A stretch of DNA of 64,000 nucleotides from the NCBI RefSeq assembly GCF_003350295.1, contig NZ_QLYY01000014.1, positions 118,154 to 182,153 of the forward strand, read 5' to 3'. Within the stretch, counting starts at the first letter, position 1. Each line of letters starts with the position of its first letter. The position numbers and the translations under genes were made by a program. This stretch comes from Vibrio tetraodonis (lineage in GTDB: Bacteria > Pseudomonadota > Gammaproteobacteria > Enterobacterales > Vibrionaceae). Under the pieces are notes generated by a model. The model was not told the DNA's origin. It was given only the letters and a program-made list of their open reading frames with translations, and made no database searches. Below, piece by piece: positions 1-8,566 of the stretch.

Positions 1-53
1 CAGATACCATAGGTTGATGTTAAAACGGCAAACAAACTTTGAGAGGAAGTAGG

Positions 54-707
54 ATGTCAGGTCTGAGTGAATCTGCAAAATTGGTAAAAGAAGCGCTAGA
101 GAACCGTGGGTTAGAGACGCCAATGTTACCAAATCAAATGAACCGAGAAGAGAAAAAAGAAAAAATTCAGCATCATATGCGTGAAATTCTTACTCTATTG
201 GAACTCGACCTTACAGACGATAGTCTCGAAGAAACACCACATCGAATCGCCAAAATGTATGTGGATGAAATTTTCTCTGGTCTGGATTATTCAAATTTTC
301 CCAAAATCACTGTCATTGAGAACAAAATGGACATGAGTGAAATGGTACGTGTTAAAAGTATCACTGTGACCAGTACGTGTGAGCACCACCTCGTTACCAT
401 AGACGGACTGGCGACCGTTGCCTATATTCCCCGAGGAAAAATAATCGGCTTATCTAAGATTAACCGTATTGTGAGGTTTTTCGCTCAGCGCCCTCAGGTC
501 CAAGAGCGAATGACCCAGCAGATCTTGGTTGCTCTACAAACTTTGCTCGAATCTGATGATGTTGCTGTGACTATTGATGCCACTCACTACTGCGTTAAAT
601 CACGCGGAGTCATGGATGCAACTAGTGAAACTACGACTACAGCCCTTGGTGGTATTTTCAAGAGCAATCCTGCAACAAGACATGAGTTTTTGCATGGAAT
701 ACGCTAG
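54..707 (+). CDS. folE: GTP cyclohydrolase I
   Basis: Converts GTP to 7,8-dihydroneopterin triphosphate, the first step of folate (and pterin/queuosine precursor) synthesis in the cytoplasm. The family signatures are visible: the CEHH zinc/active-site segment, the KINRIV and FAQRPQVQE stretch, and the [12 protein letters not shown] block carrying the second zinc-binding Cys. With the ATG at 54 the protein is 217 residues, close to the 222 of E. coli FolE. I chose that ATG because GAGAGGAAG lies just upstream; an upstream in-frame TTG at 39 overlaps this ribosome-binding site. A strong terminator follows, so it is probably a single-gene unit, although its promoter lies near the window edge. 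Confidence 0.96.
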   Translation: MSGLSESAKLVKEALENRGLETPMLPNQMNREEKKEKIQHHMREILTLLELDLTDDSLEETPHRIAKMYVDEIFSGLDYSNFPKITVIENKMDMSEMVRVKSITVTSTCEHHLVTIDGLATVAYIPRGKIIGLSKINRIVRFFAQRPQVQERMTQQILVALQTLLESDDVAVTIDATHYCVKSRGVMDATSETTTTALGGIFKSNPATRHEFLHGIR

Positions 708-737
708 GCATTAAGCTAAGCCAACTATTTTTATGAG

Positions 738-763
738 CCGCTTCTTGTATGAAGCGGTTTTTT
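738..763 (+). terminator. Rho-independent terminator of folE
   Basis: CCGCTTC, a six-base loop, GAAGCGG and then a run of six T. It lies between folE and dbpA, so dbpA needs its own promoter or read-through. Confidence 0.85.
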
Positions 764-816
764 GCTTTTTACGGTCAGCGCCAACAAAGGGCCTGACCAT
801 TCTTAAAGGTTTTTCT

Positions 817-2193
817 ATGACCAACACATTTAAGAGTCTTAACCTAAAAACTGAATTGGTTGAGACACTAGATAGTTTAAATTATTTTGAAATGACACCG
901 ATTCAGCAGCAAGCATTACCTATTGTATTACAGGGGAAAGATGTCATAGGGCAGGGTAAAACTGGTTCGGGAAAAACGGCGACTTTTTCTTTGGGGTTAC
1001 TCAGTAATCTTAAGGTAAAGCGCTTTCGCGTTCAGTCATTGGTGTTGTGCCCAACTCGGGAATTAGCCGACCAAGTCGCTCAAGAAATTCGCATGCTTGC
1101 TCGTGGAATTCATAATATCAAAGTATTAACTTTATGTGGCGGGATGCCCATGGGCCCACAAATTGGTTCTCTTGAACATGGAGCCCATATATTGGTGGGG
1201 ACTCCAGGTCGAATACTTGACCATCTATTAAAAGGTCGTATCAATTTAGATGAGCTTAACACTCTAGTGTTGGATGAAGCTGATAGAATGTTGGAAATGG
1301 GCTTTGAAGAGGCCATTGATGCGATTACTGCACAAGCTCCTAAAACAAGACAGACGCTATTGTTTAGTGCTACTTTTCCCGCCAATATTGAGACGTTAGC
1401 ATCAAAAGTAATGCAAGAACCACAGATGGTTAAAGTTGAGTCAACTCATCAGCTAAGCACTATTGAACAGCAATTTTTTCTACTTGAGACGCTAAAAGAA
1501 CGTGATGAAGCACTTGAAGCTTTGCTTTTAACCCACAAACCTGAGTCTTCAGTCGTGTTTTGTAATACCAAAAAAGAAGTTCAAAATGTCACCGATGAAC
1601 TGAATTATCGGGGCTATAGTGTCACAGAACTTCATGGTGATATGGAGCAACGTGACCGTGAACAAGCGCTGACCATGTTCGCCAATAAAAGTATCTCAAT
1701 TTTAGTTGCAACGGATGTGGCCGCTCGAGGTCTGGATGTCGATAACTTAGACGCGGTATTTAACTATGAGTTATCTCGTGATCCAGAAGTTCATGTCCAT
1801 CGCATTGGGAGAACAGGGCGTGCAGGGGCGAAAGGTATGGCGTTTAGCTTTTTTAGTACTAAAGAATCGTATCGTGTTGCTCAAATTGACGAGTATATGC
1901 ACATTGAAATTTCGCCAGTAAATCTACCTGAGAAGCCTATTGAAAAACCTTTCTACCCCAAGATGCAAACCATTCAGATTTTGGGCGGCAAAAAGCAAAA
2001 AGTTCGAGCTGGTGATATCCTAGGTGCGCTAACTAAGCAAGCGGGATTGGATGGAAAGAAGATAGGCAAAATTAAAATTTTACCTATGGTTTCATATGTT
2101 GCGGTCGAGCATGATCTTGTGAAGCCCGCCCTTAAACAGCTCCAGAACGGAAAAATGAAAGGCCGGAATTTTAAAGCTCGAATCATGAAATAA
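817..2193 (+). CDS. dbpA: ATP-dependent RNA helicase DbpA (23S rRNA-specific DEAD-box protein)
   Basis: DEAD-box helicase acting in large-subunit ribosome assembly. All core motifs are present in order: TGSGKT (I), PTRELA (Ia), TPGR (Ib), DEAD (II), SATF (III), ATDVAARGLD (V) and HRIGRTGRAG (VI). After the helicase core, a C-terminal domain of about 80 residues rich in Lys and Gly matches the DbpA RNA-binding domain that recognises hairpin 92 of 23S rRNA. This domain and the length (458 aa against 457 in E. coli) distinguish it from RhlE and SrmB. The ATG at 817 is preferred: the open frame upstream of it runs back through the folE terminator hairpin and cannot be the native start. Confidence 0.92.
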   Translation: MTNTFKSLNLKTELVETLDSLNYFEMTPIQQQALPIVLQGKDVIGQGKTGSGKTATFSLGLLSNLKVKRFRVQSLVLCPTRELADQVAQEIRMLARGIHNIKVLTLCGGMPMGPQIGSLEHGAHILVGTPGRILDHLLKGRINLDELNTLVLDEADRMLEMGFEEAIDAITAQAPKTRQTLLFSATFPANIETLASKVMQEPQMVKVESTHQLSTIEQQFFLLETLKERDEALEALLLTHKPESSVVFCNTKKEVQNVTDELNYRGYSVTELHGDMEQRDREQALTMFANKSISILVATDVAARGLDVDNLDAVFNYELSRDPEVHVHRIGRTGRAGAKGMAFSFFSTKESYRVAQIDEYMHIEISPVNLPEKPIEKPFYPKMQTIQILGGKKQKVRAGDILGALTKQAGLDGKKIGKIKILPMVSYVAVEHDLVKPALKQLQNGKMKGRNFKARIMK

Positions 2194-2221
2194 CCGCCAC
2201 AAACTAATGGTCCCATTACAA

Positions 2222-2252
2222 ATATAAGACTTTCTTATCGAAAGTCTTATAT
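2222..2252. terminator. Inverted repeat between convergent genes, possible bidirectional terminator
   Basis: Arms of about 13 bp (ATATAAGACTTTC and its complement) around a short TTATC loop, placed between the convergent dbpA and mipA-like stops. It lacks a clean T tract, so the terminator role comes mostly from position. Confidence 0.6.
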
Positions 2253-2263
2253 TCTGAATTCTG

Positions 2264-3004
2264 TTAATCGGTAAATTTATAGCTTATCCCGAGACTAAAA
2301 GACCAACCGAGATCATTCTGGATTAAAGGGCTACTTGAATCATGATGTTCAAGCTCTAGCTTGGTGAGAATCATCCACTTTGAGCTAATGTCATATAGGC
2401 CAATTAAGCCCGTCTGGTATACCCAAGTGTCATCGGCCTCGAATTGTTTAAAGTTTGAATTCAAAGACTCTACATTTGAAACAGAATATAAATGACGAGA
2501 CAGCTTTTTGTCTCGATAGTCGACTTCAAAATAGGGCGTTAATGAAAATGCATCGAAAGGTAATGGCAGGGTTTTACCAAGATGAAGTTGTACTTCATAG
2601 CCATTGTGTTCGTCAGTTACATCGTGAAGATAGGTCAATCTAGCTCCCACACTACCCAGTGTTATGCCAAGTTCTCCGTTTCCATCACGATCTTGGATGC
2701 CATTTGGAATGTCATCAAACTGAGAGTCAACCTCGGCAAACCTCCAATGACCCGTTAATCCCACGTACGGCAAAACGGAAACGTTGACTAAGCTGCCATC
2801 AATAAAACCATATTCGCCGTTATAGAAAAGATTGGGCTCAACAGAAAAACTACCTTTTTGATCAGTCGAAAATACGGACTCGCCAAAAGCACCACTTAAT
2901 CCGATGAAACCAAAATCATTATTTTGGTCTTCTTGTGCAGCCACATTGAGAGAAAAAGCACTTAAGCAAAAAAAATAAAGGGCGCGGTGTGATTGAATAT
3001 ACAT
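2264..3004 (-). CDS. MipA/OmpV family outer-membrane protein
   Basis: A 246-residue exported protein. A signal peptide ends near residue 23 (SLNVAA before QEDQ). The mature part is a run of amphipathic beta segments with the family pattern: the N-terminal stretch with PNLFYNGEYGFIDG, alternating strands with G-x-R-L-T-Y, and a C-terminal strand ending in an aromatic (ISYKF). OmpV/MipA proteins are small beta-barrels; roles proposed in the family include scaffolding for murein enzymes and adhesion or porin-like functions. I use the ATG at 3004 because AAGGAG precedes it; the upstream in-frame Met has no such site and would bury the signal peptide. The specific function is not deducible here. 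Confidence 0.85.
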   Translation of the reverse strand: MYIQSHRALYFFCLSAFSLNVAAQEDQNNDFGFIGLSGAFGESVFSTDQKGSFSVEPNLFYNGEYGFIDGSLVNVSVLPYVGLTGHWRFAEVDSQFDDIPNGIQDRDGNGELGITLGSVGARLTYLHDVTDEHNGYEVQLHLGKTLPLPFDAFSLTPYFEVDYRDKKLSRHLYSVSNVESLNSNFKQFEADDTWVYQTGLIGLYDISSKWMILTKLELEHHDSSSPLIQNDLGWSFSLGISYKFTD

Positions 3005-3100
3005 AAGATTCTCCTTGTTCGTAACAAAAAGAACGCTCATTTTCAAAAAAAATTTCAACTCACTATATAACCAATACATCTAAATTATAATGCTATCATA

Positions 3101-3133
3101 AAAAAAGTTAAGCCACCCTAAATCGGATGGCTT
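3101..3133 (-). terminator. Terminator of msrAB
   Basis: On the minus strand AAGCCATCC and GGGTGGCTT pair around a six-base loop (one mismatch) and are followed by AACTTTTTTT. It lies just after the msrAB stop. Confidence 0.75.
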
Positions 3134-3158
3134 GGCTTATTCGTTAAAGACTTATTTG

Positions 3159-4292
3159 TCAGCTATCAAATAAATACAGGTACTCGCCATAACCTTGTTG
3201 CTCTAATTCTTCCTTGGGAATGAACTTCATTGCTGCTGAATTCATACAATAACGCAATCCAGTTGGGGCAGGGCCGTCTTTGAATACGTGACCCAAATGA
3301 GAGTCCGCAAAGCGACTTCGAACCTCGGTTCTTGGATAAACAAGGTAGTAATCGGTTTTAGTCACTATGTATCCTTGGTTGATCGGCTTGGTAAAGCTTG
3401 GCCACCCTGTACCTGATTTGTATTTATCAGTTGAAGAGAATAGCGGCTCGCCAGAGACTATATCGACGTAGATGCCTTCTTGTTTGTTATCCCAATATTC
3501 ATTATTGAACGCTTTCTCAGTGCCTTCTTTTTGTGTTACGTAGTACTGTAGACTGGTTAACTTGTCTTTAATTTCTTTATCCGATGGTTTGTTATACGGC
3601 TTCACATTGGCAACGGCGTTATGTTCATCAATTAATTGACGCAGTGTTTTAGGGTTTTTCTCTCTGTCATCACCAAAGATGTCATTTAGATACTGATCTC
3701 GCCCTGAGGCATAGCGATAGTAGTTATAACGAATTTTGTTATGTTTGTAATAGTCTTGGTGGTACGCTTCTGCCGGCCAGAATTTGGAGAACTTGATCAA
3801 TTCCGTTTTGAGTGGTTTTTTAAAGATTCCCAGGCTTTCAATTTCATCCATAAAATCTCTCGCAATCTGCTTTTGCTCATTATTATGATAAAAAATCGCT
3901 GGGCGATATTGAGGGCCTCGGTCTACAAAGGACCCTTTGTTGTCTGTTGGGTCTATATGACGAAAGAACTGATCGAGCACTTGTTCGTAGCTGACAGTGT
4001 TTGGGTCAAATTTCACTTCAATGACTTCAATATGCCCTGATTTACCGGAAGAGACCTGTTTGTATGTAGGATTTTCCAGCTCACCACCTGAGTAGCCGGA
4101 CACTACATCGATCACACCATCGAGCTTTTCTAGATCAGATTCTGTGCACCAGAAGCAGCCGCCCGCTAGGGTTGCTATTTCATAACCATTTGCGTTTTTA
4201 GTGTTTACTTCCGTTTTAGCAGCGCCTAAAAATGACGTTAGGGCTGCCGTCAGAGCAAGGGCAGAAAGGATTATCTTCGACTTAACTTTCAT
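3159..4292 (-). CDS. msrAB: Bifunctional peptide methionine sulfoxide reductase MsrA/MsrB, exported
   Basis: Reduces both S- and R-methionine sulfoxides in oxidised proteins. Residues 1-25 look like an export signal, so the enzyme is probably periplasmic. The MsrA domain follows, with the GCFWC motif (catalytic Cys46) and the YHQDYY region. The C-terminal MsrB domain carries [20 protein letters not shown] and the RYCMN motif (catalytic Cys349). The two CxxC zinc pairs of E. coli MsrB are absent ([10 protein letters not shown] replaces them), as in the secreted PilB-type fusions. The ATG at 4292 has GAGG upstream and gives 377 aa. It appears to be a single-gene unit. The electron donor (a DsbD-like or thioredoxin-like system) is not encoded nearby. 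Confidence 0.93.
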   Translation of the reverse strand: MKVKSKIILSALALTAALTSFLGAAKTEVNTKNANGYEIATLAGGCFWCTESDLEKLDGVIDVVSGYSGGELENPTYKQVSSGKSGHIEVIEVKFDPNTVSYEQVLDQFFRHIDPTDNKGSFVDRGPQYRPAIFYHNNEQKQIARDFMDEIESLGIFKKPLKTELIKFSKFWPAEAYHQDYYKHNKIRYNYYRYASGRDQYLNDIFGDDREKNPKTLRQLIDEHNAVANVKPYNKPSDKEIKDKLTSLQYYVTQKEGTEKAFNNEYWDNKQEGIYVDIVSGEPLFSSTDKYKSGTGWPSFTKPINQGYIVTKTDYYLVYPRTEVRSRFADSHLGHVFKDGPAPTGLRYCMNSAAMKFIPKEELEQQGYGEYLYLFDS

Positions 4293-4392
4293 ATCAACCT
4301 CTTCGAATACTTTGTCTTTGACTAATAAGAAAGGTGAGAACACAAAAAAATTGCATTTAATATGATTTTTTAACAATACGAGTCGTAGGGTA

Positions 4393-4417
4393 CAAAAAAG
4401 GCAACCTAAGGTTGCCT
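4393..4417 (-). terminator. Terminator of tyrP
   Basis: Minus strand: AGGCAACC, a TTA loop, GGTTGCCT, then a run of T. Perfect 8-bp stem directly after the permease stop. Confidence 0.88.
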
Positions 4418-4439
4418 GTGTTTGATTAAGATAACTGGA

Positions 4440-5645
4440 CTAGCCCAAAGACGGAAGAACGCCAGTAGTAATCAGGATTTGAGCAGTAATGATCACTAAG
4501 CCGACTGACCCACTAATTATAAGTCCTAGATTGCCGCCGATAACCTGATATGTTTCCTGATTGTTTTGACTCACACGGGCTTTTTTAACCATCAATACAG
4601 GAAGGAAAATGGCGAGTACTGCGAGAGATATGGCCGCGTAACCTAAGGCCATAATAAAACCTTGTGGGTAAAACAGACCGAACCCCATAGGTGGCAAGAA
4701 GGTGATTGCGCCTATTATAACGCGGTTGGATGACTCTTTCTTTTTGTTGAAGGTATCGCCCAAAAACTCAAATAAGCCTAAGCTAGCACCCAAGAAGGAA
4801 GTCAATAGAGCAAGATCTGCAAACACCCCTATAGTCTGGCTTAGGTTTGACTGATGAACCTTGGTTGATAACGTCGCAATAAGTCCACTTAAACCTTGAT
4901 TCTCTATTAATGTATCTTGGCTGACTACGCCTAAAGTAACGATTTGCCAAAACACGTAAACGATCAACGGAATAGAAGAGCCTATGATGATGGCTTTTCG
5001 AAGTGATGGCGTGTTACCATCTAGGTAATTTACGATAGCAGGAATGCTGCCATGGAAGCCAAAAGAGGTAAATATAACCGGTATTGCAGCGACAATTAGA
5101 CCTTGCTCTATTGGCATGCTAAGGAGGTAAGATTCAGTCACGTTTGGGGCGAGAAAGCTAAGTGCTGTGGCCATAGCGATCAGCTTGACAGCAAATAGAA
5201 CTCGGTTCACTTTATCTACGGTACTCGTGCCAATGGTTACCACAGAAGCTACGATAAAGGTAAATAAAACTGTCGATGAAGTACCGCTTAACTCAAAACC
5301 CGTAAAATAAGCTAGGCGTTGACCAAATTGAGCACCTCCTCCGGCTATGTAGGCTGCACACAAAGAATAAAACAGAAAAAGCATAGAGAAACTGGCTACC
5401 CATTTGCCTTTACTTCCCAAAAACTGTTTAGCAAGAGTATGCAGAGTAGCACTTGAGTCCGCATGCTGGTGTAACTCAACCATTAATAGAGCGGTGTACG
5501 ACATCAATGCCCAAAGTGCAAACATAATAATCAGTGATGACGAAAACCCTATCCCGGCAGAAGCTAGTGGCAGAGCTAGCATTCCTGCTCCAATGGTCGT
5601 CCCAGCAATGATCAAGGTGCTGCCTAGTACTTTTGATTTCTTCAT
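4440..5645 (-). CDS. tyrP: Aromatic amino-acid permease, TyrP type (HAAAP family)
   Basis: Inner-membrane proton-coupled importer of an aromatic amino acid, about 11 membrane segments. The N-terminal AGTTIGAGMLALPLASAG and the central IPVIFTSFGFHGSIPAI are signatures of the Mtr/TnaB/TyrP family. Across its length it resembles the tyrosine-specific TyrP more than Mtr or TnaB (for example ITFLPP followed by LFYPQGFIMALGYA, and the LPSLG C-terminus), and 401 aa fits TyrP (403 in E. coli). No tnaA or trp genes are adjacent. A TyrR-type operator upstream supports an aromatic substrate. Tryptophan transport cannot be excluded. Confidence 0.85.
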   Translation of the reverse strand: MKKSKVLGSTLIIAGTTIGAGMLALPLASAGIGFSSSLIIMFALWALMSYTALLMVELHQHADSSATLHTLAKQFLGSKGKWVASFSMLFLFYSLCAAYIAGGGAQFGQRLAYFTGFELSGTSSTVLFTFIVASVVTIGTSTVDKVNRVLFAVKLIAMATALSFLAPNVTESYLLSMPIEQGLIVAAIPVIFTSFGFHGSIPAIVNYLDGNTPSLRKAIIIGSSIPLIVYVFWQIVTLGVVSQDTLIENQGLSGLIATLSTKVHQSNLSQTIGVFADLALLTSFLGASLGLFEFLGDTFNKKKESSNRVIIGAITFLPPMGFGLFYPQGFIMALGYAAISLAVLAIFLPVLMVKKARVSQNNQETYQVIGGNLGLIISGSVGLVIITAQILITTGVLPSLG

Positions 5646-5689
5646 GTATTATTTTCTTTACAGTGATTTGTTATAGGTCTTAACGTTTT

Positions 5690-5707
5690 TGTACATGACA
5701 AATTACG
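5690..5707. promoter_or_regulatory. Possible weak second TyrR box
   Basis: TGTACA-N6-ATTACG keeps the essential G and C and matches 9 of 12 consensus bases. E. coli tyrP is also controlled by a strong and a weak box, but the spacing here is wider, so this is tentative. Confidence 0.3.
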
Positions 5708-5787
5708 TTTTATGTCATATTGGCTAACGCATTCTGTAAAAAAAAGGCGTTCATTTCAAGTGTTATGTACAAATTTTTGCTCATTGG

Positions 5788-5805
5788 TGTAATTAATACT
5801 TTACA
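5788..5805. promoter_or_regulatory. TyrR box upstream of tyrP
   Basis: TGTAAT-N6-TTTACA matches the known TyrR operator TGTAAA-N6-TTTACA at 11 of 12 fixed positions, including the essential G and C. It lies about 145 bp upstream of the tyrP start in a 349-bp gap between divergent genes. Confidence 0.65.
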
Positions 5806-5994
5806 TTTTTTCACGATAAAGTGTGGTTAATCCTGCTTAGGTTGTTCAAAAACCAACCTATGACTCAAAGCTTCTTAACATCATTTTTTCAAAAAAATGT
5901 CATAAAGTTGGTGTAAAACGGTCGGGTAAACTTTATAGTCGAGTTGAGACTTGGAAATAAGTCTTTAGAAACGATGTATACAAGGGAGGTCAGA

Positions 5995-6114
5995 ATGAGC
6001 GACCAAATCGTAAACGATGAATGTCTTGAGTTAATAGATGCGATGGAAATAGGTTTTACCTTGTCAGATTATGAGCGGGTAACCGATGAGCTGATAGATG
6101 AAACGTTAAATTAA
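5995..6114 (+). CDS. Small acidic protein of unknown function (39 aa)
   Basis: The frame starts MSDQIVNDECLELIDAMEIG and ends in DETLN. It is preceded by an excellent ribosome-binding site (AAGGGAGG, about 8 bases from the ATG) and followed about 30 bases later by a rho-independent terminator, so it has the layout of a complete single-gene unit. It is strongly acidic, contains one Cys, has no membrane segment and is predicted mainly helical. I do not recognise a family. The divergent tyrP shares the upstream region. The frame was judged real from the ribosome-binding site and terminator rather than from homology. Confidence 0.6.
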   Translation: MSDQIVNDECLELIDAMEIGFTLSDYERVTDELIDETLN

Positions 6115-6143
6115 TCATCTTTTATACATTCATACCAAGAAAG

Positions 6144-6169
6144 AGCCAGTGCAAAAGCGCTGGCTTTGT
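6144..6169 (+). terminator. Terminator after the 39-codon gene
   Basis: AGCCAGTGC, AAAA loop, GCGCTGGCT: nine pairs including one G-T, followed by TTTGTG. The stem is strong and the T tract is short. Confidence 0.75.
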
Positions 6170-6207
6170 GCTGTTATGTTATTTATCTTTTTATTTTGTA
6201 GAAGCCG

Positions 6208-6473
6208 ATGAACTATCTTGCCCATTTGCATATCGCATCGTACTGCCAGAAAGATTTATGGTGGTCACCGAGGCGATGTGGAAAGGTCGATGGTTAGAGT
6301 CTTACCAAAGCATGGAAAATATACATTTTGCGTTGCAAAGAATGTCTACACGTTCGCCTAGAATGGTAGAGTTAGTCTCCTGTTCTGATACGTTAGATCA
6401 GCACTATGATCGTTTGAAAAGCATTTTTCATGTTTTATATCCTGAGATACTAAACGCTTCGAAAAGATTTTGA
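6208..6473 (+). pseudogene. acpH: Remnant of ACP phosphodiesterase (acpH) with an internal deletion and frame change
   Basis: At 6208 an ATG opens a frame reading MNYLAHLHIASYC, the characteristic N-terminus of AcpH (E. coli begins MNFLAHLHLA). Within about 15 codons the match stops. From about 6243, in another frame, the C-terminal third of AcpH is recognisable up to the TGA at 6471: LPERF, then MWKGRWLESYQSMENI, RMSTRSPRM, LDQHYDRL and a YP near the end, aligning with RF...W..QWL..YRDM and LDAHYDAL of the E. coli enzyme. About 100 codons, including most of the metal-binding centre, are missing. AcpH removes 4'-phosphopantetheine from acyl carrier protein; this copy cannot make an active enzyme. 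A functional copy elsewhere in the genome is not excluded. Confidence 0.78.
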
Positions 6474-6509
6474 TAGAATTCTAATCCCTGTTTCATCTGG
6501 AAATCTAAC

Positions 6510-7781
6510 ATGCCTTCATTTGATCAATTAGGCTTATCTCTAACTTTAACCAATACTCTAAACAAATTGGGGTTTAACACTCCGACACAGATACAAGAGC
6601 AAGCAATCCCTGTTGTTTTGGAAGGGAAAGATGTGCTTGCTGGAGCACAAACAGGAACAGGCAAAACAGCGGCCTTCGGCTTGCCAATACTGAATAAAAT
6701 ATTAGACGCTAGTGATGAGCGAGATCTGCAATCTAACGATGTTCTGGCTTTGGTTGTTGTTCCGACTCGAGAGTTGGCGCAACAAGTATTCGAGAGTCTT
6801 ACCGCTTATGCCGAGTCAACAAAGATAAAAATTGTCACCGCATATGGTGGAACCAGTATCAATACGCAAACTCGCAATCTTGAAAATGGGTGCGATGTCC
6901 TTATTGCAACGCCAGGTCGATTACTAGATCATCTATACTGCAAAAATATTAATTTGAAAAAAACTAAATACTTGGTACTCGATGAAGCTGATCGTATGTT
7001 GGATATGGGCTTTATGCCTGATGTGCAACGTATTCTTAAACAGATAAATGCTAATCGCCAGACTCTATTTTTTTCAGCAACTTTTGATAAGAAGATTAAA
7101 GCTATTGCCTATCGACTGATGAATGAACCTGTTGAAGTTCAAGTCACCCCATCCAATAGCACTGCGGAAACCGTTAAGCAGATGGTATATCCAGTCGATA
7201 AAAAGCGAAAAGCCGAATTACTCGCTTATTTGATTGGTTCTCGAAACTGGCATCAGGTGCTCGTCTTTACCAAAACCAAGCAGGGCAGTGATTCTCTGGC
7301 TAAGGAACTAAAGCTCGATGGCATTGTTGCGGCATCAATCAATGGAGACAAAAGCCAAGGCGCTCGTCAAAAAGCGCTTGATGATTTTAAATCTGGTAAA
7401 GTGAGGGCATTGATAGCGACTGACGTAGCGGCTAGAGGTTTAGACATCAATCAGCTAGAGCAAGTTATAAACTACGATATGCCTTATAAAGCAGAAGATT
7501 ATGTTCACCGTATTGGGCGGACTGGCCGTGCAGGGCATGAAGGCATGGCTATTTCTCTGATGAGTAAAGATGAGGAGTATCTACTTGCGGCAATTGAAAG
7601 GCTTTTAGATACTCGTTTGCCGCAAGAATGGCTACAAGGTTTTGAGCCCAGCTTGGAAGACACGGGAGACAATGAGCTGAAACAAACTAAGCGCAGCAAA
7701 AGCCGTTCTGCGGAGAAGCGAAAACTTAAGGCTCAAATGAATATTCATTCTAATAGAGGAAAGAAGAAGCCAAATAAATAA
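6510..7781 (+). CDS. rhlE: DEAD-box ATP-dependent RNA helicase, RhlE type
   Basis: Second DEAD-box helicase of the window. Motifs in order: AQTGTGKTAAFGLP (I), PTRELAQQV (Ia), TPGRLLDHL (Ib), DEADRMLDMGF (II), SATF (III), ATDVAARGLDI (V) and HRIGRTGRAG (VI). The short basic C-terminal tail (KRSKSRSAEKRKLKAQ) and the absence of a DbpA-type RNA-binding domain fit the RhlE group, which modulates ribosome maturation and RNA decay. 423 aa. The start at 6510 has only a weak purine stretch upstream. It lies just behind the acpH remnant on the same strand. Confidence 0.88.
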   Translation: MPSFDQLGLSLTLTNTLNKLGFNTPTQIQEQAIPVVLEGKDVLAGAQTGTGKTAAFGLPILNKILDASDERDLQSNDVLALVVVPTRELAQQVFESLTAYAESTKIKIVTAYGGTSINTQTRNLENGCDVLIATPGRLLDHLYCKNINLKKTKYLVLDEADRMLDMGFMPDVQRILKQINANRQTLFFSATFDKKIKAIAYRLMNEPVEVQVTPSNSTAETVKQMVYPVDKKRKAELLAYLIGSRNWHQVLVFTKTKQGSDSLAKELKLDGIVAASINGDKSQGARQKALDDFKSGKVRALIATDVAARGLDINQLEQVINYDMPYKAEDYVHRIGRTGRAGHEGMAISLMSKDEEYLLAAIERLLDTRLPQEWLQGFEPSLEDTGDNELKQTKRSKSRSAEKRKLKAQMNIHSNRGKKKPNK

Positions 7782-7813
7782 GTTGTTTATTTTGATATAT
7801 CATAGGGTTTGGT

Positions 7814-8320
7814 ATGCGTTTAGAACTATTGTCAAAAAAGCATGATAAAAAACTACTTAAGTTTGAACTTGAGAATAAAGACTGGTTCGAGTCTATGATT
7901 CCGCCCCGAGATCCCGATTTTTATTCTTTACTCGGAATTACAGAGCATATCCAATTGTTTTTACTTGAGTATAAAGCAAGAACTTTAATCCCAATGTTAA
8001 TTATTGATGATAAAGAAAACTTAGTTGGAAGGATCAATGTATCTAACATAGACAGCAATAAACATCAGGCACATATTGGTTATCGCGTCGGTCAAGCGTT
8101 CACAAATCGAGGAATCGCCAAGTATGCGGTGACTAATATGGTGCGAATAGTAGAAAAGTTTGGCATTAAAGAGTTGTTAGCTTACGCCTCAACAGAAAAT
8201 ATTGCATCGCAAAAGGTACTCAAGACCAACGGTTTTAAAGCCGTTGGATTGGTTCCAAACTATGCTGAATTGCATGGTGTTTCGATTGACTGTATTGAAT
8301 TTAAGTTATGCCTGAGTTAG
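7814..8320 (+). CDS. GNAT acetyltransferase, RimJ/RimL-like
   Basis: 168 aa, N-acetyltransferase fold of the RimJ/RimL (GNAT_3) type. Visible are the LVGRINVSNI beta4 strand, HIGYRVGQAFTNRGIAKYA (the acetyl-CoA pyrophosphate loop with its R/Q-x-x-G-x-A-like core) and the late segment ENIASQKVLKTNGF, which is diagnostic for the group. Members acetylate N-termini of ribosomal proteins or small amines; the substrate cannot be told here. It lies 32 bp behind rhlE on the same strand and could be co-transcribed. AGGG precedes the ATG. Confidence 0.85.
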   Translation: MRLELLSKKHDKKLLKFELENKDWFESMIPPRDPDFYSLLGITEHIQLFLLEYKARTLIPMLIIDDKENLVGRINVSNIDSNKHQAHIGYRVGQAFTNRGIAKYAVTNMVRIVEKFGIKELLAYASTENIASQKVLKTNGFKAVGLVPNYAELHGVSIDCIEFKLCLS

Positions 8321-8362
8321 TAAAGCAAGCTGGAATATTCGTTTACATTCTAACAAATTGTA

Positions 8363-8394
8363 TTCCTAAATAGGGCTTTCTAGGAAATTTTTTT
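8363..8394 (+). terminator. Possible terminator after the GNAT gene
   Basis: TTCCTA and TAGGAA (6 bp) around a 12-base loop, followed by A and seven T. The stem is AT-rich and weak; the T tract is good. Confidence 0.5.
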
Positions 8395-8566
8395 CGTTGT
8401 GTTTTAGTGAACTATAAATAAAAATTTTAAAAATTATAAAGTTACAAAGATTTGCTGGGGTTCCGTATGCTCTATGTGGAATTTCTGGTCTTGACTTAAC
8501 CTAACCATGCACTATTACTTACCGTTAGTATCTATTAATGCTGAAGGAACAGTGTTCGGAGTCACT

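Noticed and set aside
733..816. N-terminal extension of dbpA to an ATG at 733
   Set aside because: The added codons run through the folE terminator hairpin; the start at 817 gives the standard DbpA length.
2455..2643. Plus-strand open frame inside the MipA/OmpV gene
   Set aside because: Shadow of the minus-strand gene; no ribosome-binding site and no recognisable product.
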